From Pseudomonadota bacterium (lineage in GTDB: Bacteria > Pseudomonadota > Alphaproteobacteria > ATCC43930 > CGMCC-115725): a stretch of DNA of 8,940 nucleotides. A program made the position numbers and the translations under genes. The DNA lies in the NCBI GenBank assembly GCA_021790295.1, contig JAJYIC010000086.1, positions 1 through 8,940 on the forward strand, read 5' to 3'. Below the pieces are notes generated by a model. It saw only the letters and a list, made by a program, of their open reading frames with translations. It ran no database searches and was not told the origin of the DNA. Numbering within the stretch: position 1 is the stretch's first letter; each line of letters begins with the position of its first letter. This document shows positions 1-7,068 of the stretch, one piece after another.

Positions 1-129
1 TCCGTCGTCCGATGATCCTGGTTGGGTCATGGCGGTAAGGAACAGGTCAACGTGCGCTGCCAGATCCTCTGTCGCCGGCTCCTTGGCAGCGTCTCGCGGC
101 GTGAGCAGCCCATGGGAGAGCACGTAAGG
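1..129 (-). CDS. Partial unidentified protein fragment, possibly TetR-like C-terminus
   Basis: I do not recognise this gene with confidence. On the minus strand, 43 codons from 129 down to the window edge are open, beginning PYVLSHGLLTPRDAAKE and ending TQPGSSDDG. The peptide has ordinary protein composition, and an amphipathic stretch (EDLAAHVDLFLTAM) resembles the last helix of many TetR-family regulators, but that is a weak impression. A stop codon (130-132 read on the minus strand) lies immediately before it, where the nuoC sequence starts, so the fragment has no start of its own and its 5' part is missing. Its 3' end lies beyond the left edge. The competing plus-strand frame 2-124 is also open but reads less like a protein. 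It most likely comes from a different locus joined here. Confidence 0.3.
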
Positions 130-301
130 TTATGTCGAGCCGCGGTACGACGAGGAGGAAAAACGCGTCGTCTACGCGCCCGTCAAGCTCGCGCAGGAAT
201 TCCGCAGGTTCGATTTTCTCTCGCCCTGGGAGGGCATGGACAACATCCTTCCGGGCGCAAACGCCGCCGCGAAGAAAGAGGGCGGGAAAGGCTCGAAATG
301 A
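128..301 (+). pseudogene. nuoC: NADH-quinone oxidoreductase subunit C, 3' fragment (5' part missing)
   Basis: Fifty-seven residues of the C-terminus of NuoC (30 kDa subunit) are readable: GYVEPRYDEEEKRVVYAP, then VKLAQEFRRFDFLSPWEG, then an Ala/Lys/Gly-rich tail. The first part matches the segment that follows the conserved DFPLTG motif in alphaproteobacterial NuoC, and the FDFLSPWEG ending is typical. NuoC sits in the peripheral arm next to NuoD and NuoB near the quinone site. About 145 upstream residues are absent. Codon 125-127, directly before GYVE, is TAA, and sequence 1-127 has no NuoC similarity in any frame. No plausible start codon lies at the break. The TGA stop (299-301) overlaps the nuoD ATG. 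The gene is either cut by an assembly chimera or truly rearranged; the former is more likely because the rest of the operon looks intact. Confidence 0.88.
284..291 (+). promoter_or_regulatory. Ribosome binding site of nuoD
   Basis: GGGAAAGG lies six bases before the ATG at 298, inside the nuoC coding end. It supports 298 as the nuoD start rather than the ATG at 22 in the same open frame. Confidence 0.6.
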
Positions 302-1518
302 GCGATCGCACAAGGCCTGCGGGCGAGGAAGGGGGGCTCGAAGGCGCGCCCCTCATCAAGAATTTCATGATGAATTTCGGACCGCAGCATCCCGCCGCGC
401 ATGGGGTCATGCGGCTTGTCCTCGAGATGGACGGCGAGGTCATCGAACGGGCCGACCCGCATATAGGCCTCCTCCATCGCGGCACCGAAAAGCTCATTGA
501 ATACAAAACCTATCTCCAGCCCGTGCCGTATTTCGACCGTCTCGACTATGTTGCTCCGATGTCCCAGGAGCATGCCTTTGCGCTTGCCGTAGAAAAGCTT
601 TTGGGGATCGCAGCGCCGCCTCGGGCGCAGTACATCCGGGTTCTCTTTGCCGAGATTACGAGAATCCTCAATCATCTTCTCAATATTTGTACCATGGCGC
701 TCGATGTCGGCGCCGTCACTCCTTTTCTCTGGGGGTTCGAAGAGCGGGAAAAGCTGATGGAGTTTTACGAGCGCGCCTCGGGCGCGCGCCTTCATGCGGC
801 CTATTTCCGTCCGGGCGGAGTTTCGCTCGATCTGCCCGCGGGGCTTCTTGAAGACATTCTCGCCTTTTGCGACGACTTTCCGAAAACGATCGACGATATC
901 GAGGGTCTTCTCACCGAAAACCGTATCTTCAAACAGCGCACCGTCGATATCGGCGTGGCGAGCCGGGAAGAGGCGCAAGATTGGGGCTTTTCGGGGCCGA
1001 TGCTGCGCGCTTCGGGGGTGGCCTGGGATCTGCGCCGCGCCCAGCCTTACGACGCCTACGATCGCATCGAATTCGAGCTGCCCGTCGGCCGCAACGGCGA
1101 CTGCTATGACCGCTACCTCGTGCGCATCGAGGAAATGCGCCAGTCGTTGCGCATCATCCGCCAGGCGGTCGAGGGCATGCCCGAAGGCCCCGTAAAGGTC
1201 GACGACCGCAAGGTCTCGCCTCCGCCGCGCGCCGAAATGAAGCGCTCGATGGAAGCGCTCATTCATCATTTCAAGCTTTATACCGAAGGCTATCACGTGC
1301 CCGCGGGCGAGACCTATACCGCGGTCGAGGCGCCAAAAGGCGAGTTCGGCGTCTATCTCGTCTCGGACGGAACCAACCGGCCTTATCGCTGCAAGATCCG
1401 CGCTCCCGGTTTTGCCTTCCTGCAGGCGACGGATTTCATGGCGAAAGGGCACATGCTCGCCGATGTCGTCGCCATCATCGGCTCCATGGACATCGTCTTC
1501 GGAGAGATCGACCGATGA
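298..1518 (+). CDS. nuoD: NADH-quinone oxidoreductase subunit D (49 kDa subunit)
   Basis: This 406-residue protein is the quinone-site subunit of complex I, in the peripheral arm against NuoB and NuoH. It starts MSDRTRPAGEEGG and then enters the conserved N-terminal block MMNFGPQHPAAHGVMRL (residues 24-40). His35 in that block and Tyr84 in YFDRLDYV correspond to the quinone-headgroup His/Tyr pair known from the family. Other family blocks are GLLHRGTEKLIEYK (57-70), ITRILNHLLNICTMALDVGA (120-139), FRPGGVSLDLP (170-180) and the C-terminal IIGSMDIVFGEIDR. The length is normal for the family. The ATG at 298 overlaps the nuoC stop (ATGA) and has a good ribosome binding site. The frame stays open back to an ATG at 22, but that extension is out-of-frame NuoC plus foreign sequence and is not real. 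The 3' end overlaps nuoE by four bases. Confidence 0.98.
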   Translation: MSDRTRPAGEEGGLEGAPLIKNFMMNFGPQHPAAHGVMRLVLEMDGEVIERADPHIGLLHRGTEKLIEYKTYLQPVPYFDRLDYVAPMSQEHAFALAVEKLLGIAAPPRAQYIRVLFAEITRILNHLLNICTMALDVGAVTPFLWGFEEREKLMEFYERASGARLHAAYFRPGGVSLDLPAGLLEDILAFCDDFPKTIDDIEGLLTENRIFKQRTVDIGVASREEAQDWGFSGPMLRASGVAWDLRRAQPYDAYDRIEFELPVGRNGDCYDRYLVRIEEMRQSLRIIRQAVEGMPEGPVKVDDRKVSPPPRAEMKRSMEALIHHFKLYTEGYHVPAGETYTAVEAPKGEFGVYLVSDGTNRPYRCKIRAPGFAFLQATDFMAKGHMLADVVAIIGSMDIVFGEIDR

Positions 1519-2147
1519 GCGAACCGGCCCCGCCCGCCTTTTCCTTGGAGCCGGAAAGCTTTGCCTTCACCCCCGAAAACCTCGAACGGGCGAAAGCGCA
1601 TATCGGCAAATACCCCGAAGGACGCCAGGCGAGCGCCGTCCTTCCCCTTCTCGATCTCGCGCAGCGACAAAATGGCGGATGGTTGTCGCGCTCCGCGATG
1701 GATTATGTCGCGCTGATGCTGGGAATGGCGCCGATCCGCGTTTACGAGGCCGCCACCTTTTATACGATGTTCCATCTGCGGCCGGTCGGGCGCCATCTCT
1801 TGCAGGCGTGCACGACGACGCCCTGCTGGCTCAGGGGATCCGATCAAGTGGTCTCGGCCTGCAAGAAAAAGCTCGGGATCGGTTTGGGCGAGACCACCCC
1901 CGACGGTCTATTTACGCTTGTCGAGGTCGAATGCCTCGGCGCCTGCGTCAATGCGCCGGTTCTCCAGGTCAACGACGATTATTACGAGGATCTCGACGCA
2001 AAGAGGACGGAAGCCTTGATCGATGCCTTGAAGGAGGGAAGGCCTCCCTCTGCGGGTTCGCTTGCCGGCCGCCGCGGCTCCGAACCGAAAAGGGCCGTAG
2101 AAGGCGCGGCCCCTGCGGCAGGCGACGGCGCAGCGGGAAAGGGGTGA
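1515..2147 (+). CDS. nuoE: NADH-quinone oxidoreductase subunit E (24 kDa, 2Fe-2S)
   Basis: This 210-residue thioredoxin-like subunit of the NADH-oxidising module carries the [2Fe-2S] cluster N1a. The four ligands are visible: Cys99 and Cys104 in QACTTTPCWLRG, and Cys140 and Cys144 in ECLGACVNAP. The N-terminal helical domain has the usual KYPEGRQASAVLPLLDLAQ (32-50) and YEAATFYTMF (77-86) blocks. From about residue 175 the protein ends in a tail rich in Ala, Gly, Arg and Pro with no recognisable fold; such tails vary widely in alphaproteobacterial NuoE. The ATG overlaps the nuoD stop (ATGA), and GGAGAG at 1501-1506 lies eight bases upstream, so start and coupling agree. The nuoF start follows the stop after eight bases. 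It partners with NuoF. Confidence 0.98.
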   Translation: MSEPAPPAFSLEPESFAFTPENLERAKAHIGKYPEGRQASAVLPLLDLAQRQNGGWLSRSAMDYVALMLGMAPIRVYEAATFYTMFHLRPVGRHLLQACTTTPCWLRGSDQVVSACKKKLGIGLGETTPDGLFTLVEVECLGACVNAPVLQVNDDYYEDLDAKRTEALIDALKEGRPPSAGSLAGRRGSEPKRAVEGAAPAAGDGAAGKG

Positions 2148-2155
2148 GACGCCTC

Positions 2156-3448
2156 ATGCTTGCCGATCGCGACCGCATTTTCACCAATCTCTACGGAGGC
2201 GAAGACTGGTCTCTCGCCGCCGCACGCCGCCGCGGCGACTGGGAAGGGACGCGCGAACTCATCCTCAAAGGACGCGATTTCATCGTCGGCGCGATCAAGG
2301 ATTCGGGTCTGCGCGGGCGCGGAGGGGCGGGGTTCCCGACCGGCCTCAAATGGTCCTTTATGCCGAAAGAGAGCGACAAGCCCTCCTATCTCGTCGTCAA
2401 CGCCGACGAAAGCGAGCCCGGGACATGCAAGGATCGCGACATCCTGCGCAACGATCCCCATAAGCTCATCGAAGGCTGCCTTCTCGCCGCTGCGGGGATG
2501 GGGGCCGGAAGCGGCTATATCTATATTCGCGGCGAGTTCTATAACGAAGCCCGGCGCCTCGAAGCGGCGATCGAAGAGGCGTATGCGGCGGGGCTTTTGG
2601 GACAGAACGCCTGCGGCTCCGGCTTCGATTTCTCCCTTTATCTGCATCGCGGCGCCGGCGCCTATATCTGCGGCGAAGAGACGGGTCTTCTCGAAAGCCT
2701 CGAAGGGAAAAAGGGAATGCCGCGGTTGAAGCCGCCCTTTCCCGCCGCGGTCGGGCTTTACGGATGCCCGACGACGGTCAACAACGTCGAGACGATCGCG
2801 GTCGTGCCGACGATCCTGCGGCGCGGCGCCTCCTGGTTTGCCGCTCTCGGCCGCCCGCGCAACACCGGAACCAAGATCTTCTGCCTTTCGGGCCACGTGA
2901 ATGAACCGTGCAACGTCGAGGAGGAGATGGGAATCCCCTTGCGCGAGCTGATCGAAAAGCATGCGGGCGGGGTGCGCGGAGGGTGGGACAATCTTCTCGC
3001 GGTCATCCCCGGAGGCTCTTCCGTGCCGGTTTTGCCGAAATCGATCTGCGAAGAAGTGCTGATGGATTTCGACAGCCTCGCGGCAGTCAAAAGCGGGCTC
3101 GGCACCGCTGCGGTCATCGTCATGGACAAATCGACCGATATCGTCAAGGCGATCGCCCGGCTTTCCAAATTCTACAAGCACGAAAGCTGCGGGCAATGCA
3201 CGCCCTGCCGCGAGGGAACGGGTTGGCTTTGGCGGGTCATGGAAAGGATGGTGAAAGGGGAGGCCGAAGAAGAGGAGATCGATGCGCTTCTCGCCGTCTC
3301 TTATGAGATCGAGGGTCACACCATCTGCGCTTTGGGCGACGCCGCCGCTTGGCCCGTCCAGGGGCTTATCCGCCATTTCCGCCCGGAGATGGAGCGGCGC
3401 ATCAAAGAGCGCCGCGGCAGCGCGGCTGGCGCGCGCCGGGCGGCCTGA
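2156..3448 (+). CDS. nuoF: NADH-quinone oxidoreductase subunit F (51 kDa, FMN and NADH binding)
   Basis: This 430-residue catalytic subunit oxidises NADH through FMN and passes electrons to the [4Fe-4S] cluster N3. Visible motifs in order are the FMN/NADH-binding glycine-rich GLRGRGGAGFPTGLKW (51-66), NADESEPGTCKDRDI (83-97), GAYICGEETGLLESLEG (168-184), and the N3 ligands Cys345, Cys348 and Cys351 in ESCGQCTPCREGTGW together with Cys391 in HTICALGDAAAWP. The length matches the family, with a short basic Ala/Arg-rich end. The start MLADRDRIFTNLYG is the typical alphaproteobacterial NuoF N-terminus. A purine-rich GGGAAAGGGG stretch lies 10-15 bases before this ATG, overlapping the nuoE end. 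The frame is open much further upstream, but only as a shadow of nuoE. nuoG begins 26 bases after the stop. Confidence 0.98.
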   Translation: MLADRDRIFTNLYGGEDWSLAAARRRGDWEGTRELILKGRDFIVGAIKDSGLRGRGGAGFPTGLKWSFMPKESDKPSYLVVNADESEPGTCKDRDILRNDPHKLIEGCLLAAAGMGAGSGYIYIRGEFYNEARRLEAAIEEAYAAGLLGQNACGSGFDFSLYLHRGAGAYICGEETGLLESLEGKKGMPRLKPPFPAAVGLYGCPTTVNNVETIAVVPTILRRGASWFAALGRPRNTGTKIFCLSGHVNEPCNVEEEMGIPLRELIEKHAGGVRGGWDNLLAVIPGGSSVPVLPKSICEEVLMDFDSLAAVKSGLGTAAVIVMDKSTDIVKAIARLSKFYKHESCGQCTPCREGTGWLWRVMERMVKGEAEEEEIDALLAVSYEIEGHTICALGDAAAWPVQGLIRHFRPEMERRIKERRGSAAGARRAA

Positions 3449-3474
3449 AGACGGCGGGGGCAAAGGTTCAGGCG

Positions 3475-5541
3475 ATGCCAAAGCTTTCGATCGACGGGCG
3501 CGAGGTCGAGGTTCCGGCAGGGGTGACGGTGATGCAGGCCTGCCAGTCGATCGGCATCGAGATTCCGCATTTCTGTTTTCACGAGCGCCTCGCGATCGCC
3601 GGCAATTGCCGCATGTGCCTTGTCGAAATGCAGAAATCGCCGAAACCGATCGCCTCCTGCGCGATGCCGGCCGCCGATGGCATGGTGATTTTTACCGACT
3701 CGCCAAAGGCGAAAGCGGCGCGCCATGGGGTGATGGAGTTTCTCCTCATCAACCACCCTCTCGACTGCCCGATCTGCGACCAGGGCGGCGAATGCGATCT
3801 GCAGGACGAGGCGATGGCTTACGGTTTCGACCGCGGCCGCTATGTCGACGCCAAAAGGGCCGTGAGCGACAAGGAATTCGGCCCTTTGATCGCCACCCAT
3901 ATGACCCGCTGCATCCATTGCACGCGCTGCATCCGCTTTTTGACCGATGTCGCCGGGGTCGAAGAGCTGGGCGCCACGGGGCGCGGCGAAGAGATGGAGA
4001 TCGGTACTTTTGTCGAGCGCGCGCTCGGCTCGGAGCTTTCGGGGAACATCATCGATCTTTGCCCCGTCGGCGCCCTGACCTCGAAACCTTACGCTTTTCT
4101 GGCCCGCTCCTGGGAACTCGGCAAGACGGAATCGATCGACGTCCTCGACGCCGTCGGCAGCAATATCCGCCTCGATGCGCGCGGGCAAAGGGTGATGCGC
4201 GTGCTCCCTCGCCTCAACGAGGAGGTCAACGAAGAGTGGATTTCCGACAAGACCCGCTTTGCCGTCGACGGCCTTAGCCGGGGACGGCTCGATCGTCCTT
4301 ATGTGCGCCGCGGCGAGCGGCTTTACGAGGTGGGCTGGCGCGATGTTCTCGATCTCCTCGCACAGCGTTTGAAGGCGGTTCCGGGAGAGCGGATTGCGGC
4401 CATCGCCGGCGATCTATGCGACGCCGAATCGATATTCGCCTTGAAAGAGCTGATGAAAGGCCTCGGGGCTTTCGACCTCGATTGCCGTCAGGACGGGGCA
4501 AAGCTTGATGCGCGCCAACGCGCCGGCTATCTTTTCAACACCTCGATTGCCGGCATCGACAAGGCCGATCTTTGCCTTCTGATCGCTGCCAACCCGCGTT
4601 TCGAGGCGCCGATCATCAATGCGCGTTTGCGCAAGCGCTTTCTCGCCGGCGGCTTTCGCGTAGGCGCAATCGGAGCCGCGTTCGAGACCACCTATCCGGT
4701 CGAGAATCTGGGCGCGGGAGGGGAGGCTCTCGCCCTTTTGGCCGCGGGCGAGCACGCTTGGGCGAAAGCGCTGAGGCAAGCGAAAAACGCGATGATCGTC
4801 CTCGGTCAAAGGGCGCTCGCGCGGCCCGACGGCGCGGCGGTTCTCGCCGCCGCGAAAAGGATGGCGGAAGATTTCGCTCTCGTCCGCGAAGATTGGAACG
4901 GGTTCAATATCCTCCATAAAGCCGCGGCCCGGGTGGGCGCGCTCGACCTCGGTTTTGTCCCGCCCGAGGGCGGGCGCGATGTCGCCGCGATCCTCGAAGG
5001 GTGCCGCAGGGGCGCGATCGAAGTTCTCTATCTTCTCGGGGCCGACGAGATCGAGACCAAGGATCTCGGTTCGGCCTTCGTCGTCTATCAAGGCCATCAC
5101 GGCGACCGCGGAGCCGAGAGAGCCGATGTGATCCTGCCGGGAGCGGCCTATACGGAAAAAGACGGCACCTACGTCAATACCGAAGGGCGTGTCCAGCGCG
5201 CCCGGCGCGCGGTCTTTCCGCCCGGAGAGGCGCGCGAGGATTGGGCGATCCTGCGCGCGCTTTCGGCCGCTCTCGGCGCGCCTTTGCCGTTCGATACGCT
5301 TTCCGCCTTGCGCGCTCTGATGATCGAGGCGCATCCGCGCCTCGAAGAGAGCGAATGCCTCGAACCCGCGCCTTGGGGCGCGTTTGGCGTTGAGGGCGCT
5401 CTCTCACCCGACCCCTTCGCGATCCCGACCGAGGATTTCTATTCGAGTGATCCGATCAGCCGCGCCAGCCCGACGATGGCCGAGTGCAGAAGGGTCTTCG
5501 GCATGGGGAGCCCGCCGGCGAGGACCGGAACGCATGGCTAA
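3475..5541 (+). CDS. nuoG: NADH-quinone oxidoreductase subunit G (75 kDa Fe-S subunit)
   Basis: This 688-residue subunit conducts electrons from NuoF to NuoI. The N-terminal ferredoxin-like domain (about 1-80) holds N1b ligands Cys34, Cys45, Cys48 and Cys62. The next block, NHPLDCPICDQGGECDLQ, gives N5 ligands His94, Cys98, Cys101 and Cys107. TRCIHCTRCIRF plus DLCPVGALTSKPY give N4 ligands Cys146, Cys149, Cys152 and Cys196. From about 215 to the end is the catalytically inactive molybdopterin-oxidoreductase-like domain, recognisable by LPGAAYTEKDGTYVNTEGR near 560-580. There is no CxxCxxxC motif for cluster N7, as expected for the mitochondrial/alphaproteobacterial type. The start MPKLSIDGREVEVPAG is chosen by family alignment and by AAAGG at 3462-3466. 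The open frame from 3349 is a shadow of nuoF. The stop overlaps nuoH by eight bases. Confidence 0.97.
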   Translation: MPKLSIDGREVEVPAGVTVMQACQSIGIEIPHFCFHERLAIAGNCRMCLVEMQKSPKPIASCAMPAADGMVIFTDSPKAKAARHGVMEFLLINHPLDCPICDQGGECDLQDEAMAYGFDRGRYVDAKRAVSDKEFGPLIATHMTRCIHCTRCIRFLTDVAGVEELGATGRGEEMEIGTFVERALGSELSGNIIDLCPVGALTSKPYAFLARSWELGKTESIDVLDAVGSNIRLDARGQRVMRVLPRLNEEVNEEWISDKTRFAVDGLSRGRLDRPYVRRGERLYEVGWRDVLDLLAQRLKAVPGERIAAIAGDLCDAESIFALKELMKGLGAFDLDCRQDGAKLDARQRAGYLFNTSIAGIDKADLCLLIAANPRFEAPIINARLRKRFLAGGFRVGAIGAAFETTYPVENLGAGGEALALLAAGEHAWAKALRQAKNAMIVLGQRALARPDGAAVLAAAKRMAEDFALVREDWNGFNILHKAAARVGALDLGFVPPEGGRDVAAILEGCRRGAIEVLYLLGADEIETKDLGSAFVVYQGHHGDRGAERADVILPGAAYTEKDGTYVNTEGRVQRARRAVFPPGEAREDWAILRALSAALGAPLPFDTLSALRALMIEAHPRLEESECLEPAPWGAFGVEGALSPDPFAIPTEDFYSSDPISRASPTMAECRRVFGMGSPPARTGTHG

Positions 5542-6547
5542 CTTCTGGGCCTCTTACGCTTGGCCGACGGTTCTGACCGCGGCCGAGGTTCTGGCGGTCA
5601 TCGTCCCCCTTCTCGTCGCGATCGCCTATCTGACCTATGCCGAGCGCAAGGTTCTGGCGGCCATGCAGCTAAGGAAAGGGCCGAATGTCGTCGGTCCGTT
5701 CGGGCTTTTGCAGCCTTTCGCCGATGGACTGAAGCTTTTCATCAAGGAAACGGTGATCCCGAGCGGGGCAAACCGGGTCGTCTTTATTCTCGCGCCGGTT
5801 TTGACCTTTACCTTGAGCCTCATCGCCTGGGCGGTGATCCCTTTTGCACAGGGGGTCGTCATCGCCAACATCAACGTCGGCCTTCTCTATCTTTTCGCCA
5901 TCAGTTCGCTCGGCGTTTACGGCATCATCATCGCCGGCTGGGCGTCCAATTCCCGTTACGCCTTTCTCGGGGCTTTGCGTTCGGCGGCGCAAATGGTCTC
6001 TTACGAGGTGGCGGCGGGTTTTGTCCTCGTCACCGTTCTTCTCTGCGCGGGTTCTCTCAACCTTTCGAAGATCGTTCTGGCGCAGCGGCACATCTGGTTT
6101 GCGGTTCCGCTTTTGCCGATGTTCGTGGTTTTTTACATCTCGGGCCTCGCTGAAACCAATCGCACGCCGTTCGATCTGCCCGAAGGGGAATCCGAACTCG
6201 TTGCCGGCTATTTCGTCGAATATTCGGCGATGGCCTTCGCCCTTTTCTACCTTGGCGAATACGGCAACATCCTCCTCGTCAGCGCCATGTCGAGCGTGCT
6301 TTTTCTCGGCGGTTGGCTGCCTCCCTTTCCGGTCGCGCCCTTTACCTGGGTTCCCGGGCCGCTGTGGTTCGCCTTCAAGGTTGCGGTTCTGGCGTTCGGC
6401 TTTTTGTGGGTGAGGGCGACCTTCCCGCGCTTCCGTTACGATCAGCTGATGCGTCTCGGCTGGAAGGTGTTTTTGCCGCTTTCTCTCGGCTGGCTCGTCC
6501 TGACCGCGGGCGTGCTTCTGGTTTTGGGCTGGTTGCCGGCGCATTGA
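5534..6547 (+). CDS. nuoH: NADH-quinone oxidoreductase subunit H (ND1 homologue)
   Basis: This 337-residue polytopic membrane subunit joins the peripheral and membrane arms and forms the entry of the quinone channel. Family signatures are clear: YAERKVLAAMQLRKGPN (35-51), GLLQPFADGLKLFIKE (57-72), SYEVAAGF (156-163), and the loop AETNRTPFDLPEGESELVAG (207-226), whose acidic residues lie near the quinone cavity and the proposed proton path. Hydrophobic segments are visible near 13-33, 82-102, 114-136, 156-175, 187-205, 229-262, 275-294 and 313-333. The length is normal. The ATG lies inside the end of nuoG (eight-base overlap), with GAGG at 5520-5523 upstream; translational coupling to nuoG is likely. 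The frame is open further upstream (from 5384), but that part is out-of-frame nuoG. nuoI follows after 27 bases. Confidence 0.98.
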   Translation: MANFWASYAWPTVLTAAEVLAVIVPLLVAIAYLTYAERKVLAAMQLRKGPNVVGPFGLLQPFADGLKLFIKETVIPSGANRVVFILAPVLTFTLSLIAWAVIPFAQGVVIANINVGLLYLFAISSLGVYGIIIAGWASNSRYAFLGALRSAAQMVSYEVAAGFVLVTVLLCAGSLNLSKIVLAQRHIWFAVPLLPMFVVFYISGLAETNRTPFDLPEGESELVAGYFVEYSAMAFALFYLGEYGNILLVSAMSSVLFLGGWLPPFPVAPFTWVPGPLWFAFKVAVLAFGFLWVRATFPRFRYDQLMRLGWKVFLPLSLGWLVLTAGVLLVLGWLPAH

Positions 6548-6574
6548 GAGGGAAGTGCGAAGGGAAATCGAGGA

Positions 6575-7063
6575 ATGGCATTCCTGAAAGAGAGCGCCCG
6601 CAGCCTGTTGTTGGTCGAACTTTTGGAAGGGCTCGGCGTCACCTTGCGCTACCTTCTGAAGCGCCCGGTGACCGTCAACTATCCTCACGAGAAAGGACCT
6701 TTGAGCCCGCGTTTCCGCGGCGAACATGCGCTGCGCCGGTATCCGAACGGCGAAGAGCGCTGCATCGCCTGCAAGCTTTGCGAAGCGATCTGCCCTGCTC
6801 TCGCCATCACCATCGAGGCCGAACCGCGTGAAGACGGAAGCCGGCGCACGACGCGCTACGATATCGACATGACAAAATGCATCTATTGCGGCTTTTGCCA
6901 GGAGGCCTGCCCGGTCGATGCGATCGTCGAAGGACCGAACTTCGAATTCGCGGCCTTGACTCGCGAAGAACTCTATTACGACAAGGAAAAGCTTCTCGCC
7001 AACGGCGATCGCTGGGAGGAAGAGATCGCGAAAAACCTCGAACTCGAAGCGCCCTACCGGTGA
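6575..7063 (+). CDS. nuoI: NADH-quinone oxidoreductase subunit I (TYKY, 2 x 4Fe-4S)
   Basis: This 162-residue ferredoxin-type subunit carries clusters N6a and N6b, linking NuoG to the terminal cluster N2 in NuoB. Two classical ligand sets are seen: Cys63, Cys66, Cys69 and Cys73 in ERCIACKLCEAICPALAI, and Cys102, Cys105, Cys108 and Cys112 in KCIYCGFCQEACPVDAI. The N-terminal amphipathic part (LLVELLEGLGVTLRYLLKRP) is the usual membrane-surface anchor, and the TVNYPHEKGPLSPRFRGEHA block is family-typical. The C-terminus EEIAKNLELEAPYR is also standard, so the gene is complete. AAGGGAAA at 6560-6567 is a suitable ribosome binding site; a second purine run, GAGGA, abuts the ATG. The gap to nuoJ is 76 bases, the longest between assigned genes in this operon segment. 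Confidence 0.98.
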   Translation: MAFLKESARSLLLVELLEGLGVTLRYLLKRPVTVNYPHEKGPLSPRFRGEHALRRYPNGEERCIACKLCEAICPALAITIEAEPREDGSRRTTRYDIDMTKCIYCGFCQEACPVDAIVEGPNFEFAALTREELYYDKEKLLANGDRWEEEIAKNLELEAPYR

Positions 7064-7068
7064 GCGCG

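Noticed and set aside
172..1452. 426-codon open frame on the minus strand opposite nuoD
   Set aside because: Antisense shadow of nuoD. It has no recognisable domain, and its composition is that expected from reverse-reading a GC-rich gene.
3349..3474. 42-residue N-terminal extension of nuoG
   Set aside because: It overlaps the end of nuoF and encodes Pro/Arg/Gly-rich out-of-frame sequence. Family NuoG begins at MPKLSIDGREVEVPAG.
1982..3481. 499-codon open frame on the minus strand opposite nuoF
   Set aside because: It is a mirror of a GC-rich coding gene with strong third-position bias; the product is rich in Arg, Asp, Ala and Gly with no motif. nuoF on the + strand is unambiguous.
5384..5533. 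50-residue N-terminal extension of nuoH
   Set aside because: Out-of-frame nuoG. NuoH homologues start near MANFWASYAWP and need no such hydrophilic arginine-rich lead.
3475..5541. NuoG as a functional molybdenum-dependent formate dehydrogenase-like enzyme
   Set aside because: The C-terminal domain is only structurally related. The N7 CxxCxxxC motif and a catalytic Cys/Sec site are absent, and the context is complex I.
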